Positions 16,873 through 24,951 of a stretch of 64,000 nucleotides of DNA are shown in pieces (the first letter of the stretch is position 1; each line of letters opens with the position of its first letter). Location of the stretch: contig VYCM01000026.1 of the NCBI GenBank assembly GCA_009843915.1, forward strand, positions 1-64,000. Reading direction: 5' to 3'. Under the pieces are notes generated by a model. The model had not been told where the DNA came from, made no database searches, and saw only the letters and a list, made by a program, of their open reading frames with translations. The position numbers were made by a program, and so were the translations under genes. This DNA is from Acidimicrobiaceae bacterium (GTDB lineage: Bacteria; Actinomycetota; Acidimicrobiia; Acidimicrobiales; Aldehydirespiratoraceae).

Positions 16873-18254
16873 GGCGGACCATCCGCCGGATCACGGCAAC
16901 GGGAGCGATGGCCGCCCTCGCGCTCTGGACGTCTGCGGACATCGCAGCCGCGCACGGCGTGGGCGGCCGCCTGGACCTGCCGGTGCCGCTCTGGCAGCTC
17001 GCCTGGGCCGCGTCTTTCGCGGTGGCCGCCTCCTTCGTCGCCCTGGGCATGTTCTGGGACACGCCGAAGTTCCGGGCGGCCGCGACCGGCCTGACCCTCC
17101 CCGGGCCGTTCCAGACCGCCTGCAAGGTGCAAGCCGCGGTTGTAAGGGCCGTCGGCCTGCTCGCTCTGGCCGTGCTGCTCTACGCGGGGCTGGCCGGCAA
17201 CACCAACCCGTCGGTGAACATCACGCCGGTCGCGGTCTACATCATCTTCTGGGTGGGACTCCAGGTGGTGTCGGTGCTGGTGGGCGACGTGTGGCTGCAC
17301 CTAAGCCCGTTCACCACCATCGCCGACGGATCGGCCCGGGCGTGGGCCCGCCTGCGCGGTAGACCCCCATCCGACTACGGCCGGGGCGCCGGCAACCACT
17401 GGTGGGCCACCGGCGCAGTGTTCGGCTTCGTCTGGCTCGAGCTCGCCTTCCACGACAACACCGACATACGGGTGCTCGGCGTGTACCTGGCCGCCTACAC
17501 GGTCGCGTTGCTGGCCGGCGCGGCGGCCTTCGGCCGCGGCTGGCTGCGCGACGCCGAGGGGTTCGGCGTGCTGTTCACCAAGCTGTCGGCCATGGCGCCG
17601 CTCCACCGCGAGGGCGGCGCCCTGAAGCTGCGGGCGCCGCTGGCCGGCCTGGCCACCCTGCCCATCAAGCGGGGCTCGGTGGCCTTCATCCTGGTGGTGC
17701 TCGGCTCCACGACCTTCGACGGCTTCACCCGCAGCTCGGTATGGCTAGATGTGGCCGCCCAGCGCACCGGCTGGGAGCTGACCGCGGTCAACACAGTCGG
17801 GCTGGTGTTCGTGATCTTCGCGGTGTTCGTGCTCTACCGGGCCGCCATCGCGGGCATGGCCGCCGTAACCGGCGACAGCGAGAGGGAGCTGGCCGAGGCG
17901 TTCGCACCCTCCCTGATGCCGATCGCCGCCGCCTACACCGTTGCCCACTACTTCAGCTACCTGCTTCTGGAGGGCCAGCAGATCATCGCCCGGATCTCCG
18001 ATCCCTTCGGCCGGGGATGGGACCTCTTCGGCACCGCCACCTACCAGGTGGACTTCACCGCCATCTCCACCGACACCATCGCCTGGACACAGACCGCGGC
18101 CATCGCGGTGGGCCACGTTCTGGCCGTCGCGGTGGCCCACGACCGGGCGGTGGAGCGCTGGCCCCACCGACTGGCGATGCGCTCGCAGTACCCGATGCTG
18201 GCCGTGATGATCTGCTACACCGTCATCGGCCTGCTCCTGCTGCTCGGCGCCTGA
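16869..18254 (+). CDS. Polytopic membrane protein of unknown function
   Basis: Integral membrane protein of 461 residues with a signal-like N-terminus ending in AAAHGVGGRLDLPVP and then repeated hydrophobic segments, at least seven by eye. Many database homologues of such proteins carry the doubtful label fenitrothion hydrolase; this is from memory and no hydrolase motif is seen here. Several His residues near predicted membrane edges (HG near the mature N-terminus, FHDNTD, VAHYFSYLL) could bind a metal, which is speculation. It overlaps the upstream M23 gene by 4 bases, so co-translation is likely. The function remains unassigned. Confidence 0.7.
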   Translation: MRRTIRRITATGAMAALALWTSADIAAAHGVGGRLDLPVPLWQLAWAASFAVAASFVALGMFWDTPKFRAAATGLTLPGPFQTACKVQAAVVRAVGLLALAVLLYAGLAGNTNPSVNITPVAVYIIFWVGLQVVSVLVGDVWLHLSPFTTIADGSARAWARLRGRPPSDYGRGAGNHWWATGAVFGFVWLELAFHDNTDIRVLGVYLAAYTVALLAGAAAFGRGWLRDAEGFGVLFTKLSAMAPLHREGGALKLRAPLAGLATLPIKRGSVAFILVVLGSTTFDGFTRSSVWLDVAAQRTGWELTAVNTVGLVFVIFAVFVLYRAAIAGMAAVTGDSERELAEAFAPSLMPIAAAYTVAHYFSYLLLEGQQIIARISDPFGRGWDLFGTATYQVDFTAISTDTIAWTQTAAIAVGHVLAVAVAHDRAVERWPHRLAMRSQYPMLAVMICYTVIGLLLLLGA

Positions 18255-18312
18255 GCAGATTGGCTGCCGGTATACGCCGGGCAGCGGCCAGCCGCACGTA
18301 ACATCGAAGGCG

Positions 18313-18768
18313 GTGTCATCGGAAGTCCTGCAGGCCCCGCTCGTACTGGAATACCCCTTCACCCGCTCCACCGGCCCGGTGATCGGAGCGTTCCTCACCG
18401 GACTGCGCGACGGCGTGATCTGCGGCATCCGCCGAGCCGACGGGACCGTGCTGTGCCCCCCGCAGGAGTACGACCCGCTCACCGCCGAACCGCTGACCGA
18501 ACTGGTGGAAGTGGGCCAGGCGGGGGAGGTCGTCACCTGGGCCTGGAACGGCGACCCCCGCCCCATGCAGCCCTTCGACCGACCGTTCGCCTGGGCCCTG
18601 ATACGTCTCGACGGAGCCGATACCTCGATGCTGCACGCGGTGTTCGCCCCCAGCGCGGCCGAGATGTCCACCGGCATGAGGGTCCGGGTCGTGTGGCGCA
18701 CAGAGCGTGAGGGGCACATCGCCGACATAGCCGGCTTCGAGCCGATCCCCGCCGTGGAGACCGCGTGA
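18313..18768 (+). CDS. DUF35 OB-fold protein, first copy
   Basis: Small protein of 151 residues with the DUF35 (acyl-CoA-associated OB-fold) pattern: an N-terminal strand-turn, a GTVLCPPQEYDP element where family members carry the zinc ribbon, then an OB-fold with a hydrophobic PFAWALIRLDGADTSMLHAVF core and a GMRVRVVWRTE end. Only two Cys (GVICGIRRADGTVLC) remain of the usual four-Cys zinc site. Members of this family partner with SCPx-type thiolases or acyl-CoA hydratases, for example ChsH2 with Ltp2 in steroid side-chain cleavage. GTG start; its stop overlaps the next gene by 4 bases. Confidence 0.7.
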   Translation: MSSEVLQAPLVLEYPFTRSTGPVIGAFLTGLRDGVICGIRRADGTVLCPPQEYDPLTAEPLTELVEVGQAGEVVTWAWNGDPRPMQPFDRPFAWALIRLDGADTSMLHAVFAPSAAEMSTGMRVRVVWRTEREGHIADIAGFEPIPAVETA

Positions 18769-19364
18769 GCGCCGACCGGCCCGAGGCCCGCGACCCGCTG
18801 GCGGCGCCGGCCGCCCTGTCCGCGCCGGTGACGCTGCCCGAGGCGCTCGCCGGCGCCGAACCGGTGGAGAGCGTGTGCACCCCCATCCGGATGGCCTACA
18901 CGTACACGCCGGGTCGGGCGCTGTCGAGATACCTGCGGGCCATGGCGGACAAGCGGATCCTCGGCGAGCGCTGCGGTGCCACCGGTCAGGTGTTCGTACC
19001 GCCCCGGGGCGTGAGCCCCCTGGCCGGTGCGGCCACCAGCGAAGTCGTCGAGCTGGCCGACACCGGCTACGTCGAGTCCTTCAACATCACCCGGGTTCCC
19101 ATAGAGCGGCGTCCCGACCTCAAGCCTCCTTACTGCAGCGCATGGATCGTCCTCGACGGTGCGTCGGTGGGCTTCCTGGGCCTGGTCATCAACCTCGCGC
19201 CGGAGGAGGTCCGCATCGGCATGCGAGTCCGGGCGGTGTGGAAGCCCGACGAGGAGCTCGAGACGTCCGCAGCCAACATCCTGGGCTGGGAACCCACCGG
19301 CGAGCCCGACGAGGTCATCACCGACTACGAGCGAATCGGCCGCATCGAGGCGAGCGACCCATGA
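18765..19364 (+). CDS. DUF35 OB-fold protein, second copy
   Basis: A 199-residue paralogue of the preceding gene with an N-terminal extension of about 45 residues. It has the same layout: helix (SRYLRAMADKRILGERC), degraded zinc ribbon (one Cys in GERCGATGQVFVPPRG), then the OB-fold (ITRVP...PYCSAWIVLDGASVGFLGLVI, GMRVRAVWKP). GTG at 18765 overlaps the upstream stop (GTGA). Two DUF35 genes are followed directly by two thiolase-like genes, so each may pair with one thiolase-like partner. A short duplicated start lies just after its stop codon. Confidence 0.7.
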   Translation: MSADRPEARDPLAAPAALSAPVTLPEALAGAEPVESVCTPIRMAYTYTPGRALSRYLRAMADKRILGERCGATGQVFVPPRGVSPLAGAATSEVVELADTGYVESFNITRVPIERRPDLKPPYCSAWIVLDGASVGFLGLVINLAPEEVRIGMRVRAVWKPDEELETSAANILGWEPTGEPDEVITDYERIGRIEASDP

Positions 19365-19400
19365 TCGACGTTCGAGAGCCGTGGCCGGGGTGACGACAGC

Positions 19401-20456
19401 ATGATCGACGTTGCCGTCGTGGCCTTCACGCAGCGCCAGGAGGCGGCCATCTCCGGTGAATCCGAGGTGGAGTTCATGGTCCCGCTGATGGAGCAGGCCA
19501 AGGCGTCCGTCGGCCTGACCCAGTCCGACATGGGGTTCACCTGCTCGGGCTCCTCGGACTTCCTGGCCGGGCAGGCGTTCTCGTTCGTGATGACCATCGA
19601 CGGGACCGGTCCGGTGCCCCCCATCAGCGAGAGCCACGTCGAGCAGGACGGCGCATGGGCGCTCTACGAGGCCTGGGTCAAGATCCAGTGCGGGGGCATA
19701 GACACCGCCTTCGTGTACGGCTACGGCAAGTCCTCGCCGGGATCGGTGCGCGACGTGCTGGCCACCCAGATGGACCCCTACTACGTGTGCCCGCTGTGGC
19801 CCGACTCGTACGCCATCGAGGCGCTGGCGGCGCGGCTCATGCTGGAGGGGGGCCATGTCAGCGAGAGCCGCCTGGCCGAGATCGCGGCCCGCAGCCGGGC
19901 CAGCGCGGCCTCCAATCCCCATGCGGTGCGAACCGACCCCAAGTCCGTCGCCGAGATCCTGGCCGAGGATTATGTGATCGACCCGCTGCGACCGTCGGAC
20001 CTGCCGGCCGAGGCCGACGGCGGTTGCGCGGTGGTGCTCGCAACCGGGGACCGGGCACGAGAGCTGTGCGAACGCCCGGCCTGGATCCGGGGGATGGACC
20101 ATCGCGGCGACGCCCACACCCTCGGCGTTCGGGACCTGACCTCGTCGGCCTCGGCCCGACTGGCCGCGCACCACGCCGGCGTGGCCGGCGACAAGATCGA
20201 CTTGGCCGAGCTCTACGGCCCGTTCACCACTTCCGAGCACCTGCTGATCGAGGCTCTCGGTCTGGACGAGGACAGCACCGCCGTCAACCCGTCGGGAGGA
20301 GCCCTCGCCGCGCACACAATGATGGCGTCGGGCCTCATCCGCATCGGCGAGGCCGCGTCGCGGATCTGGCGGGGCGACGGCGACCGGGCCGTGGCCCACG
20401 CCACGTCGGGGCCGTGCCTGCAGCAGAACATGGTGTGCGTCCTGGAGGGCGACTGA
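19401..20456 (+). CDS. Thiolase-like (SCPx/Ltp-type) protein, first copy
   Basis: Thiolase-fold protein of 351 residues resembling lipid-transfer (SCPx/Ltp) thiolases: MIDVAVVAFTQRQEA at the start, MGFTCSGSSDFLAGQAF, SESHVEQDGAWALYEAW and a C-terminal NPSGGALAAHTMMASG block. The residue expected to be the nucleophilic Cys is missing from the VEQDGAWAL segment, and the C-terminal catalytic HP/CG motifs are absent. This fits Ltp2-like retro-aldolases that cleave acyl-CoA side chains with a DUF35 partner better than a true thiolase. It starts 36 bases after the second DUF35 gene. The substrate is unknown. Confidence 0.75.
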   Translation: MIDVAVVAFTQRQEAAISGESEVEFMVPLMEQAKASVGLTQSDMGFTCSGSSDFLAGQAFSFVMTIDGTGPVPPISESHVEQDGAWALYEAWVKIQCGGIDTAFVYGYGKSSPGSVRDVLATQMDPYYVCPLWPDSYAIEALAARLMLEGGHVSESRLAEIAARSRASAASNPHAVRTDPKSVAEILAEDYVIDPLRPSDLPAEADGGCAVVLATGDRARELCERPAWIRGMDHRGDAHTLGVRDLTSSASARLAAHHAGVAGDKIDLAELYGPFTTSEHLLIEALGLDEDSTAVNPSGGALAAHTMMASGLIRIGEAASRIWRGDGDRAVAHATSGPCLQQNMVCVLEGD

Positions 20457-20457
20457 C

Positions 20458-21621
20458 ATGGCCTCCGAGCGCACCGCGGTCATCGGGGTCGGCCAGACCA
20501 AGTACGCCGCGGCCCGCCGCGACGTTTCCATGGCCGGGCTGCTGCGCGAGGCCGCCTACCGGGCGCTGGAGATGGCCAACAAGACCTGGAGCGACATCGA
20601 CGCGGTGATCATCGGCAAGGCGCCCGACTTCTTCGAGGGCGTGATGATGCCCGAGGTCTACCTCGCCGAGGCGCTCGGAGCGGTCGGCAAGCCGATCATG
20701 CGGGTACACACCGCTGGGTCGGTAGGGGGCTCGACCGGTTGCGTGGCCGCATCGATGGTGCAGAGCCGCGTCCACCGCTGCGTGCTCACCATCGGCTGGG
20801 AGAAGCAGTCGGAGTCCAACGCCATGTGGGCCCTGTCGCTGCCGCAGCCCTTCGCCACCTCGGTCAACGCCGGGGCGGGCGGCTACTTCTCGCCCATCAT
20901 CCGCCGCTACATGATGATGACCGACGCCCCCGAGCTGATCGGCTGCATGGTGGCCCACAAGGACCGCCGCCAAGCCCTGCTCAACCCGTACGCCCACTTG
21001 CATCAGCACGACCTCACGTTCGAGCAGGTCGTGGACTCGCCGATGCTGTGGGACCCGATCCGCTACTCCGAGACCTGCCCGTCCTCCGACGGAGCCTGCG
21101 CCATAGTCCTCGTCGACGAGGCAGGCGGCGACCGCCATCCCGGACCGGTCGCCTGGGTGCACGGCACGGCCATGCGCAGCGAGAGCAACAGCTACGGCGG
21201 CCGCAACATGGTGTCGCCGGCCGCGTCCGAGCAGTGCGCCGACGACGTGTTCGCGCAGGCCGGCATCGTCGACCGGCGAGCCGAGATCGACGCCGTCGAG
21301 ATGTACGTGCCGTTCTCGTGGTACGAGCCGATGTGGCTGGAGAGCCTGGGGTTCGCTGCGGTGGGGGAGGGCTGGCGCATGGTGGAGTCCGGGGCGACCG
21401 AGCTCGACGGCGGCGACCTGCCGGTCAACTGCTCCGGCGGGGTGCTGTCAAGCAACCCGATCGGAGCGTCCGGCATGATCCGGTTCGCCGAGGCGGCACT
21501 TCAGGTGATGGGCGCGGCCGGTGAGCACCAGGTGGACGGCGCCCGCCGGGCGGTGGGCCATGCCTACGGCGGCGGGGCCCAGTACTTCGCCATGTGGATC
21601 GTCGGCTCCGACAAGCCCTAG
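20458..21621 (+). CDS. Thiolase-like (SCPx/Ltp-type) protein, second copy
   Basis: A 387-residue thiolase-fold protein one base after the preceding gene. It begins TAVIGVGQTKYAAARRD, typical of Ltp-type thiolases, continues with DAVIIGKAPDFFEG and VHTAGSVGGSTGCVAASMV, where Gly/Ser replaces the active-site Cys, and ends with VNCSGGVLSSNPIGASGMIRFAEA. Like its neighbour it is probably not a conventional thiolase. With the two DUF35 genes it forms a 2+2 cassette, consistent with heteromeric aldolase/lyase complexes acting on CoA-bound side chains. Family assignment is from recognised motifs; activity is inferred. Confidence 0.8.
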   Translation: MASERTAVIGVGQTKYAAARRDVSMAGLLREAAYRALEMANKTWSDIDAVIIGKAPDFFEGVMMPEVYLAEALGAVGKPIMRVHTAGSVGGSTGCVAASMVQSRVHRCVLTIGWEKQSESNAMWALSLPQPFATSVNAGAGGYFSPIIRRYMMMTDAPELIGCMVAHKDRRQALLNPYAHLHQHDLTFEQVVDSPMLWDPIRYSETCPSSDGACAIVLVDEAGGDRHPGPVAWVHGTAMRSESNSYGGRNMVSPAASEQCADDVFAQAGIVDRRAEIDAVEMYVPFSWYEPMWLESLGFAAVGEGWRMVESGATELDGGDLPVNCSGGVLSSNPIGASGMIRFAEAALQVMGAAGEHQVDGARRAVGHAYGGGAQYFAMWIVGSDKP

Positions 21622-21677
21622 ATCCGATGGGCGCGTCGGACACTCCCGGGCGCACCCGCAGAATTGTTGCGCACAGA

Positions 21678-21706
21678 TTGCGAAAGTATTGCTATTTCAT
21701 TACGAT
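21678..21706 (+). promoter_or_regulatory. Probable leaderless promoter of the coiled-coil M23 gene
   Basis: TTGCGA (21678-21683) and TACGAT (21701-21706) are separated by 17 bases in a markedly AT-rich stretch. The GTG start at 21714 is 7 bases after the -10 box, exactly where transcription would begin, and no Shine-Dalgarno is visible. This argues for a leaderless mRNA and for the GTG as the true start. Confidence 0.65.
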
Positions 21707-21713
21707 ATTCGGG

Positions 21714-22931
21714 GTGCGTAGGCTGCGGCGCCTCTCCGGCGCGCTGCTGCTGATCGGGTCGGCGGCAGCGCTGATGGCGGCCGCCGCGCTGGCACAGGAC
21801 GACGAGCGGATCGAGGACCTTCGCCAGCAGCGGGAGCAACTGGCCCGCGACGCCGCCGACGTGGCCAGCCAGATCGATGCGCTCGTCGCGGACGACGAGG
21901 CCCTGATCGACGCGCTCCAGGAACTGGACGACTTCGTCGACCTCCAACACACCCGGATCCAAGCGGCCGAGTCGGCCATCCTGACCGCCGAAGCAGAGGC
22001 GGCCGCGGCCCGGGCCGAGGCCGAATGGTACGTCGACGAGATCGAGACCATCCGGGAGCGCCTGCGACAGCGAGCCATCCAGGCCTACGTGCAGCCGCCC
22101 GTCGACGTCGTCGAGCAGTTCTCGACCAGCCTCAACGAGAGCGCGGTGAAGCTGTTCCTGCTCGATCTGGCCATAGGCAACGAACTGGAGATCACCGACG
22201 AGCTGCGCACTGCGGAGGCCCAGCTCGAGGCGGTGCGCCGGCGGGCCCTCGACCGGGCCGAGGACGCCGACGAGGAGCGGCAGGCCCAGCAGCAGCGCCT
22301 CGCCGACCTCGAGGACGCCCGCGCCGCGGCGATGGAGCTGCGTCTGGAGATCCAATCCCGCATCGAGGAATGGAATCTCGTGTCGGCCGACATCGAGCAG
22401 TCCGACAAGGAGATGGAGCAGGAGATCTTCCGCATCGAGGAGGAGATCCGGCGCAGAGAGGAGGAGCGGCGCCGCCAGGAGGAGGAGGCCCGCCGCCGCG
22501 CCATCGAGGAGGAGCGGCGCCGCCACGAAGCCGAGCACGGCCCCTTCGAGCTGGTGGCCTGGCCCGCGGACGGGGAGAAGACGTCGGGGTTCGGGCCGCG
22601 GGTCCACCCCATCTTCGGGACGGTGCGCCAGCACAACGGGATCGACCTCGGCGGCGACACCGGGGACCGGGTCAGGGCGGCCCGCTCCGGCGAGGTGATC
22701 CTGGCCGGACAGCGAGGCGGCTTCGGCAACACCATCGTCATCTACCACGGGCTCGGGTACAGCACGCTCTACGCCCACCTCAGCCGCATCGAGGTGTCCG
22801 AGGGCCAGAACGTGCAGAGCGGGGACCGAATCGGCGCGATCGGCTCGACCGGATGGTCCACCGGCCCCCACCTGCACTTCGAGCTGCGCATCGACGGCAA
22901 GGCCGTGGACCCCACGCCGTACCTGCCATGA
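21714..22931 (+). CDS. Coiled-coil M23 (LytM) peptidase, EnvC/RipA-like architecture
   Basis: Secreted cell-wall peptidase or amidase activator, about 405 residues from the GTG at 21714. A signal sequence (RRLSGALLLIGSAAALMAAAALAQ) is followed by a long, highly charged coiled-coil region (about residues 30-260, ending in the EEERRRQEEEARRRA type) and a LytM domain (about 285-405) with zinc ligands in QHNGIDLGGDTGD and GPHLHFELRIDG. The ORF-track start at 21594 overlaps the upstream thiolase gene and would bury the signal peptide. The promoter directly in front supports the later start. Its catalytic domain is paralogous to that at 15850-16872. Confidence 0.88.
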   Translation: MRRLRRLSGALLLIGSAAALMAAAALAQDDERIEDLRQQREQLARDAADVASQIDALVADDEALIDALQELDDFVDLQHTRIQAAESAILTAEAEAAAARAEAEWYVDEIETIRERLRQRAIQAYVQPPVDVVEQFSTSLNESAVKLFLLDLAIGNELEITDELRTAEAQLEAVRRRALDRAEDADEERQAQQQRLADLEDARAAAMELRLEIQSRIEEWNLVSADIEQSDKEMEQEIFRIEEEIRRREEERRRQEEEARRRAIEEERRRHEAEHGPFELVAWPADGEKTSGFGPRVHPIFGTVRQHNGIDLGGDTGDRVRAARSGEVILAGQRGGFGNTIVIYHGLGYSTLYAHLSRIEVSEGQNVQSGDRIGAIGSTGWSTGPHLHFELRIDGKAVDPTPYLP

Positions 22932-22959
22932 GGCTCGCCGAAGCAGCACCAGTGGATTC

Positions 22960-23601
22960 GTGAAACGTCGATCATGGGCACTGCTGGTGGCCGGCGACCA
23001 GCACGGCGAGGCGCCCGCGACGGGATCCCCCGACCTCGTGATCGCCGCTGACGGCGGGCTGGACGCGGCCCGCCGCTGGCGACTGCGGGTTGATGCCGTG
23101 GTGGGCGACCTGGACTCCGCCAGCGAGGCCGCGCTGAATTGGGCCAAGCGCTGCGACGCAACCGTCGACGCCCATCCCGCCGACAAGGACGCCACCGATC
23201 TCGAACTAGCCATGGCCTCGGTGCTGGGGCAGGTTGAGGCGGTGCATGTGCTGCTGCCCGCCGGGGGACGGCTCGATCAGGCGATGGCCAGCCTGGCGGT
23301 GCTGGCCTCGCCGCGCTGGGCTGCGCTGGAAGTGACGGCCACGGTGGGGGAGGCCCATGTGACCGTGGTGAGAGGACTGCGCCGCCTGCGCGGCGAGGTG
23401 GGAGAGGTCGTGTCACTGCTGGCCGTCGGCGGGCCCGCCCTCGTAGCGTCCACGTCCGGTCTGCTGTTCCCGCTGGTCGAGGAGGCGCTGAGCCCGACCT
23501 CCGGGCGCGGCACGTCCAACGTGATCGTGGCCGCGCCACCGACAGTGGACGTGGTGGAGGGCGTCCTGCTCGCCATCAGGCCGGGAATCGACCCCGACTA
23601 G
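22960..23601 (+). CDS. Thiamine pyrophosphokinase-like protein
   Basis: A 213-residue protein with the two landmarks of thiamine pyrophosphokinases: DLVIAADGGLDAARRWRLRVDAVVGDLDSAS (substrate/Mg loop with GDLDS) and HPADKDATDLELAMA (the D-K-D-x-T-D-x-E motif). The second half is the beta-sandwich thiamine-binding region ending SGRGTSNVIV. It would transfer pyrophosphate from ATP to thiamine in the cytoplasm. GTG start 28 bases after the M23 gene. In some actinobacteria such proteins are annotated as TPPK-domain proteins without proof, so substrate specificity remains open. Confidence 0.8.
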   Translation: MKRRSWALLVAGDQHGEAPATGSPDLVIAADGGLDAARRWRLRVDAVVGDLDSASEAALNWAKRCDATVDAHPADKDATDLELAMASVLGQVEAVHVLLPAGGRLDQAMASLAVLASPRWAALEVTATVGEAHVTVVRGLRRLRGEVGEVVSLLAVGGPALVASTSGLLFPLVEEALSPTSGRGTSNVIVAAPPTVDVVEGVLLAIRPGIDPD

Positions 23602-23631
23602 AGCTCCGCCGGGTGCTTCGCCGGCGACTGG

Positions 23632-23695
23632 TCCCGCTCTTGTTCGCTGCGCTCACGGGCCGCTCGGGCCACGGCCTCGCAAGGCTCGGCCTCTG
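23632..23695 (-). repeat. Dispersed repeat, copy 1
   Basis: The 49-base core occupies 23632-23680 and reads, on the minus strand, GCGAGGCCGTGGCCCGAGCG followed by GCCCGTGAGCGCAGCGAACA and an AGAGCGGGA end. A short flank, the complement of GGCTCGGCCTCT, continues to 23695 and is shared with the other copies. It lies in the 139-base gap between the thiamine pyrophosphokinase-like and aminotransferase genes. Confidence 0.85.
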
Positions 23696-23740
23696 GCGCC
23701 CGAATGGGAGCGGATCGCGGCCGGCCATTAGCGTCCCGCT

Positions 23741-24934
23741 GTGAGCTTCGACATGACGGCTCTTCTCAGGGCGGGGCTCGCCAACGGGGAAGCCGAATGG
23801 GCGGGGGACCCGCCGTTCAACTTCGTCGGCGGGCACAACGATCCTGCCAGCGTGCCCTTCGGTGGCTTCGCCGAGGCTGCGACCGCGGCCCTGGCCCGCC
23901 ACGGTCCGGCCCTGGCCAAGTACAACCTGGGAGGAAGCCCTCAGGGCCACCTGCCGCTGCGGGAGTTCATCTCCGAGGCCCTCGCCCGCAGGGCGCACAT
24001 GTCCACCGACGCGTCGGAGGTCCTGGTCACCTCAGGCTCTTTGCAGGCGCTCGACCTGGTGAACGCCGGGCTGCTCGCGCCCGGCGACCCGGTGATCGTC
24101 GAGAAGGCCACCTACGCCGGCACTTTGAGCCGTCTGGCCGCCCTGCGAGCCGATGTGCACGGTGTCGAACTCGACTCCGACGGCATGCGCGTCGATCATC
24201 TCAACGACGTGCTGGAGTCGCTGAGGCGCCAGGGCCGGCGGCCGAAGTTCATCTACACAATCCCGACGGTGCAGAACCCGACAGGCACGGTGATGCCGGT
24301 GGCGCGCCGGCGCGAACTGCTGGAGACGGCCCGCCGCTACGAGGTCGCCATCTTCGAGGACGACTGCTACGCCGACCTGGTATTCAACGGAGACCGGCCG
24401 CCGACGGTCCGCTCACTGGACTCGGGCGGCGGCCAGGTCGTGTACTGCGGATCATTCTCCAAGACGCTCGCCCCCGCATTACGGCTGGGCTACATCGTGG
24501 CCGACTGGCCGGTGATGAGCCGGCTGCTGGCGCTCAAGACCGACGCGGGGTCGGGAGCGCTGGAACAGATCACAGTGGCCGAGTACGCCGCGGCCCACTT
24601 CGACGACCACGTCGACGCCCTCACCGCGGTGCTGAGCAAGAAGTGCGACGCGATCTGCGGCGCTCTGCGGGACAGCTTCGGGGAGCTCGCCCGCTTCGAG
24701 GAGCCCCGGGGCGGGATCTTCGTGTGGGTGGCGCTGCCCGACGGCACCGACACCGACCGCCTGGTGGCACCGGCGGCGGCGCGTGGCGTCGAGTTCAATC
24801 CGGGATCGGGATGGTGCACCGATCCTGACTACGGAGCGAGCCGGATGCGTCTCTGCTTCGGCCATCTTCCCCCCGACGACATTGCGGCGGGTATCGCCGC
24901 TCTGTCAGAAGTAGTGAGAGCCGGCTTGAGCTGA
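23741..24934 (+). CDS. PLP-dependent aminotransferase (class I/II, LysN/MocR-type fold)
   Basis: Aminotransferase of 397 residues. It shows the fold-type I pattern: YNLGGSPQGHLPLREFISE, VLVTSGSLQALDLV, PTVQNPTGTVMP (Asn contacting PLP), FEDDCYADL (Asp on the pyridine nitrogen) and the PLP-lysine in CGSFSKTLAPALRLGYI (about residue 240), plus the carboxylate-binding Arg in MRLCFG. The closest recognised group is 2-aminoadipate/aromatic aminotransferases without the GntR domain of MocR. GTG start at 23741, just after repeat copy 1. The next gene begins 17 bases on. The amino donor is unknown. Confidence 0.85.
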   Translation: MSFDMTALLRAGLANGEAEWAGDPPFNFVGGHNDPASVPFGGFAEAATAALARHGPALAKYNLGGSPQGHLPLREFISEALARRAHMSTDASEVLVTSGSLQALDLVNAGLLAPGDPVIVEKATYAGTLSRLAALRADVHGVELDSDGMRVDHLNDVLESLRRQGRRPKFIYTIPTVQNPTGTVMPVARRRELLETARRYEVAIFEDDCYADLVFNGDRPPTVRSLDSGGGQVVYCGSFSKTLAPALRLGYIVADWPVMSRLLALKTDAGSGALEQITVAEYAAAHFDDHVDALTAVLSKKCDAICGALRDSFGELARFEEPRGGIFVWVALPDGTDTDRLVAPAAARGVEFNPGSGWCTDPDYGASRMRLCFGHLPPDDIAAGIAALSEVVRAGLS

Positions 24935-24951
24935 CAGGTCGGAGCGGGCAG

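Noticed and set aside
17745-20531. 928-residue minus-strand ORF
   Set aside because: Runs antisense across five well-supported genes and shows no family motif.
23602-23740. A small gene in the gap before the aminotransferase
   Set aside because: The only open frames are readings through repeat copy 1, and the same peptides appear at every copy.
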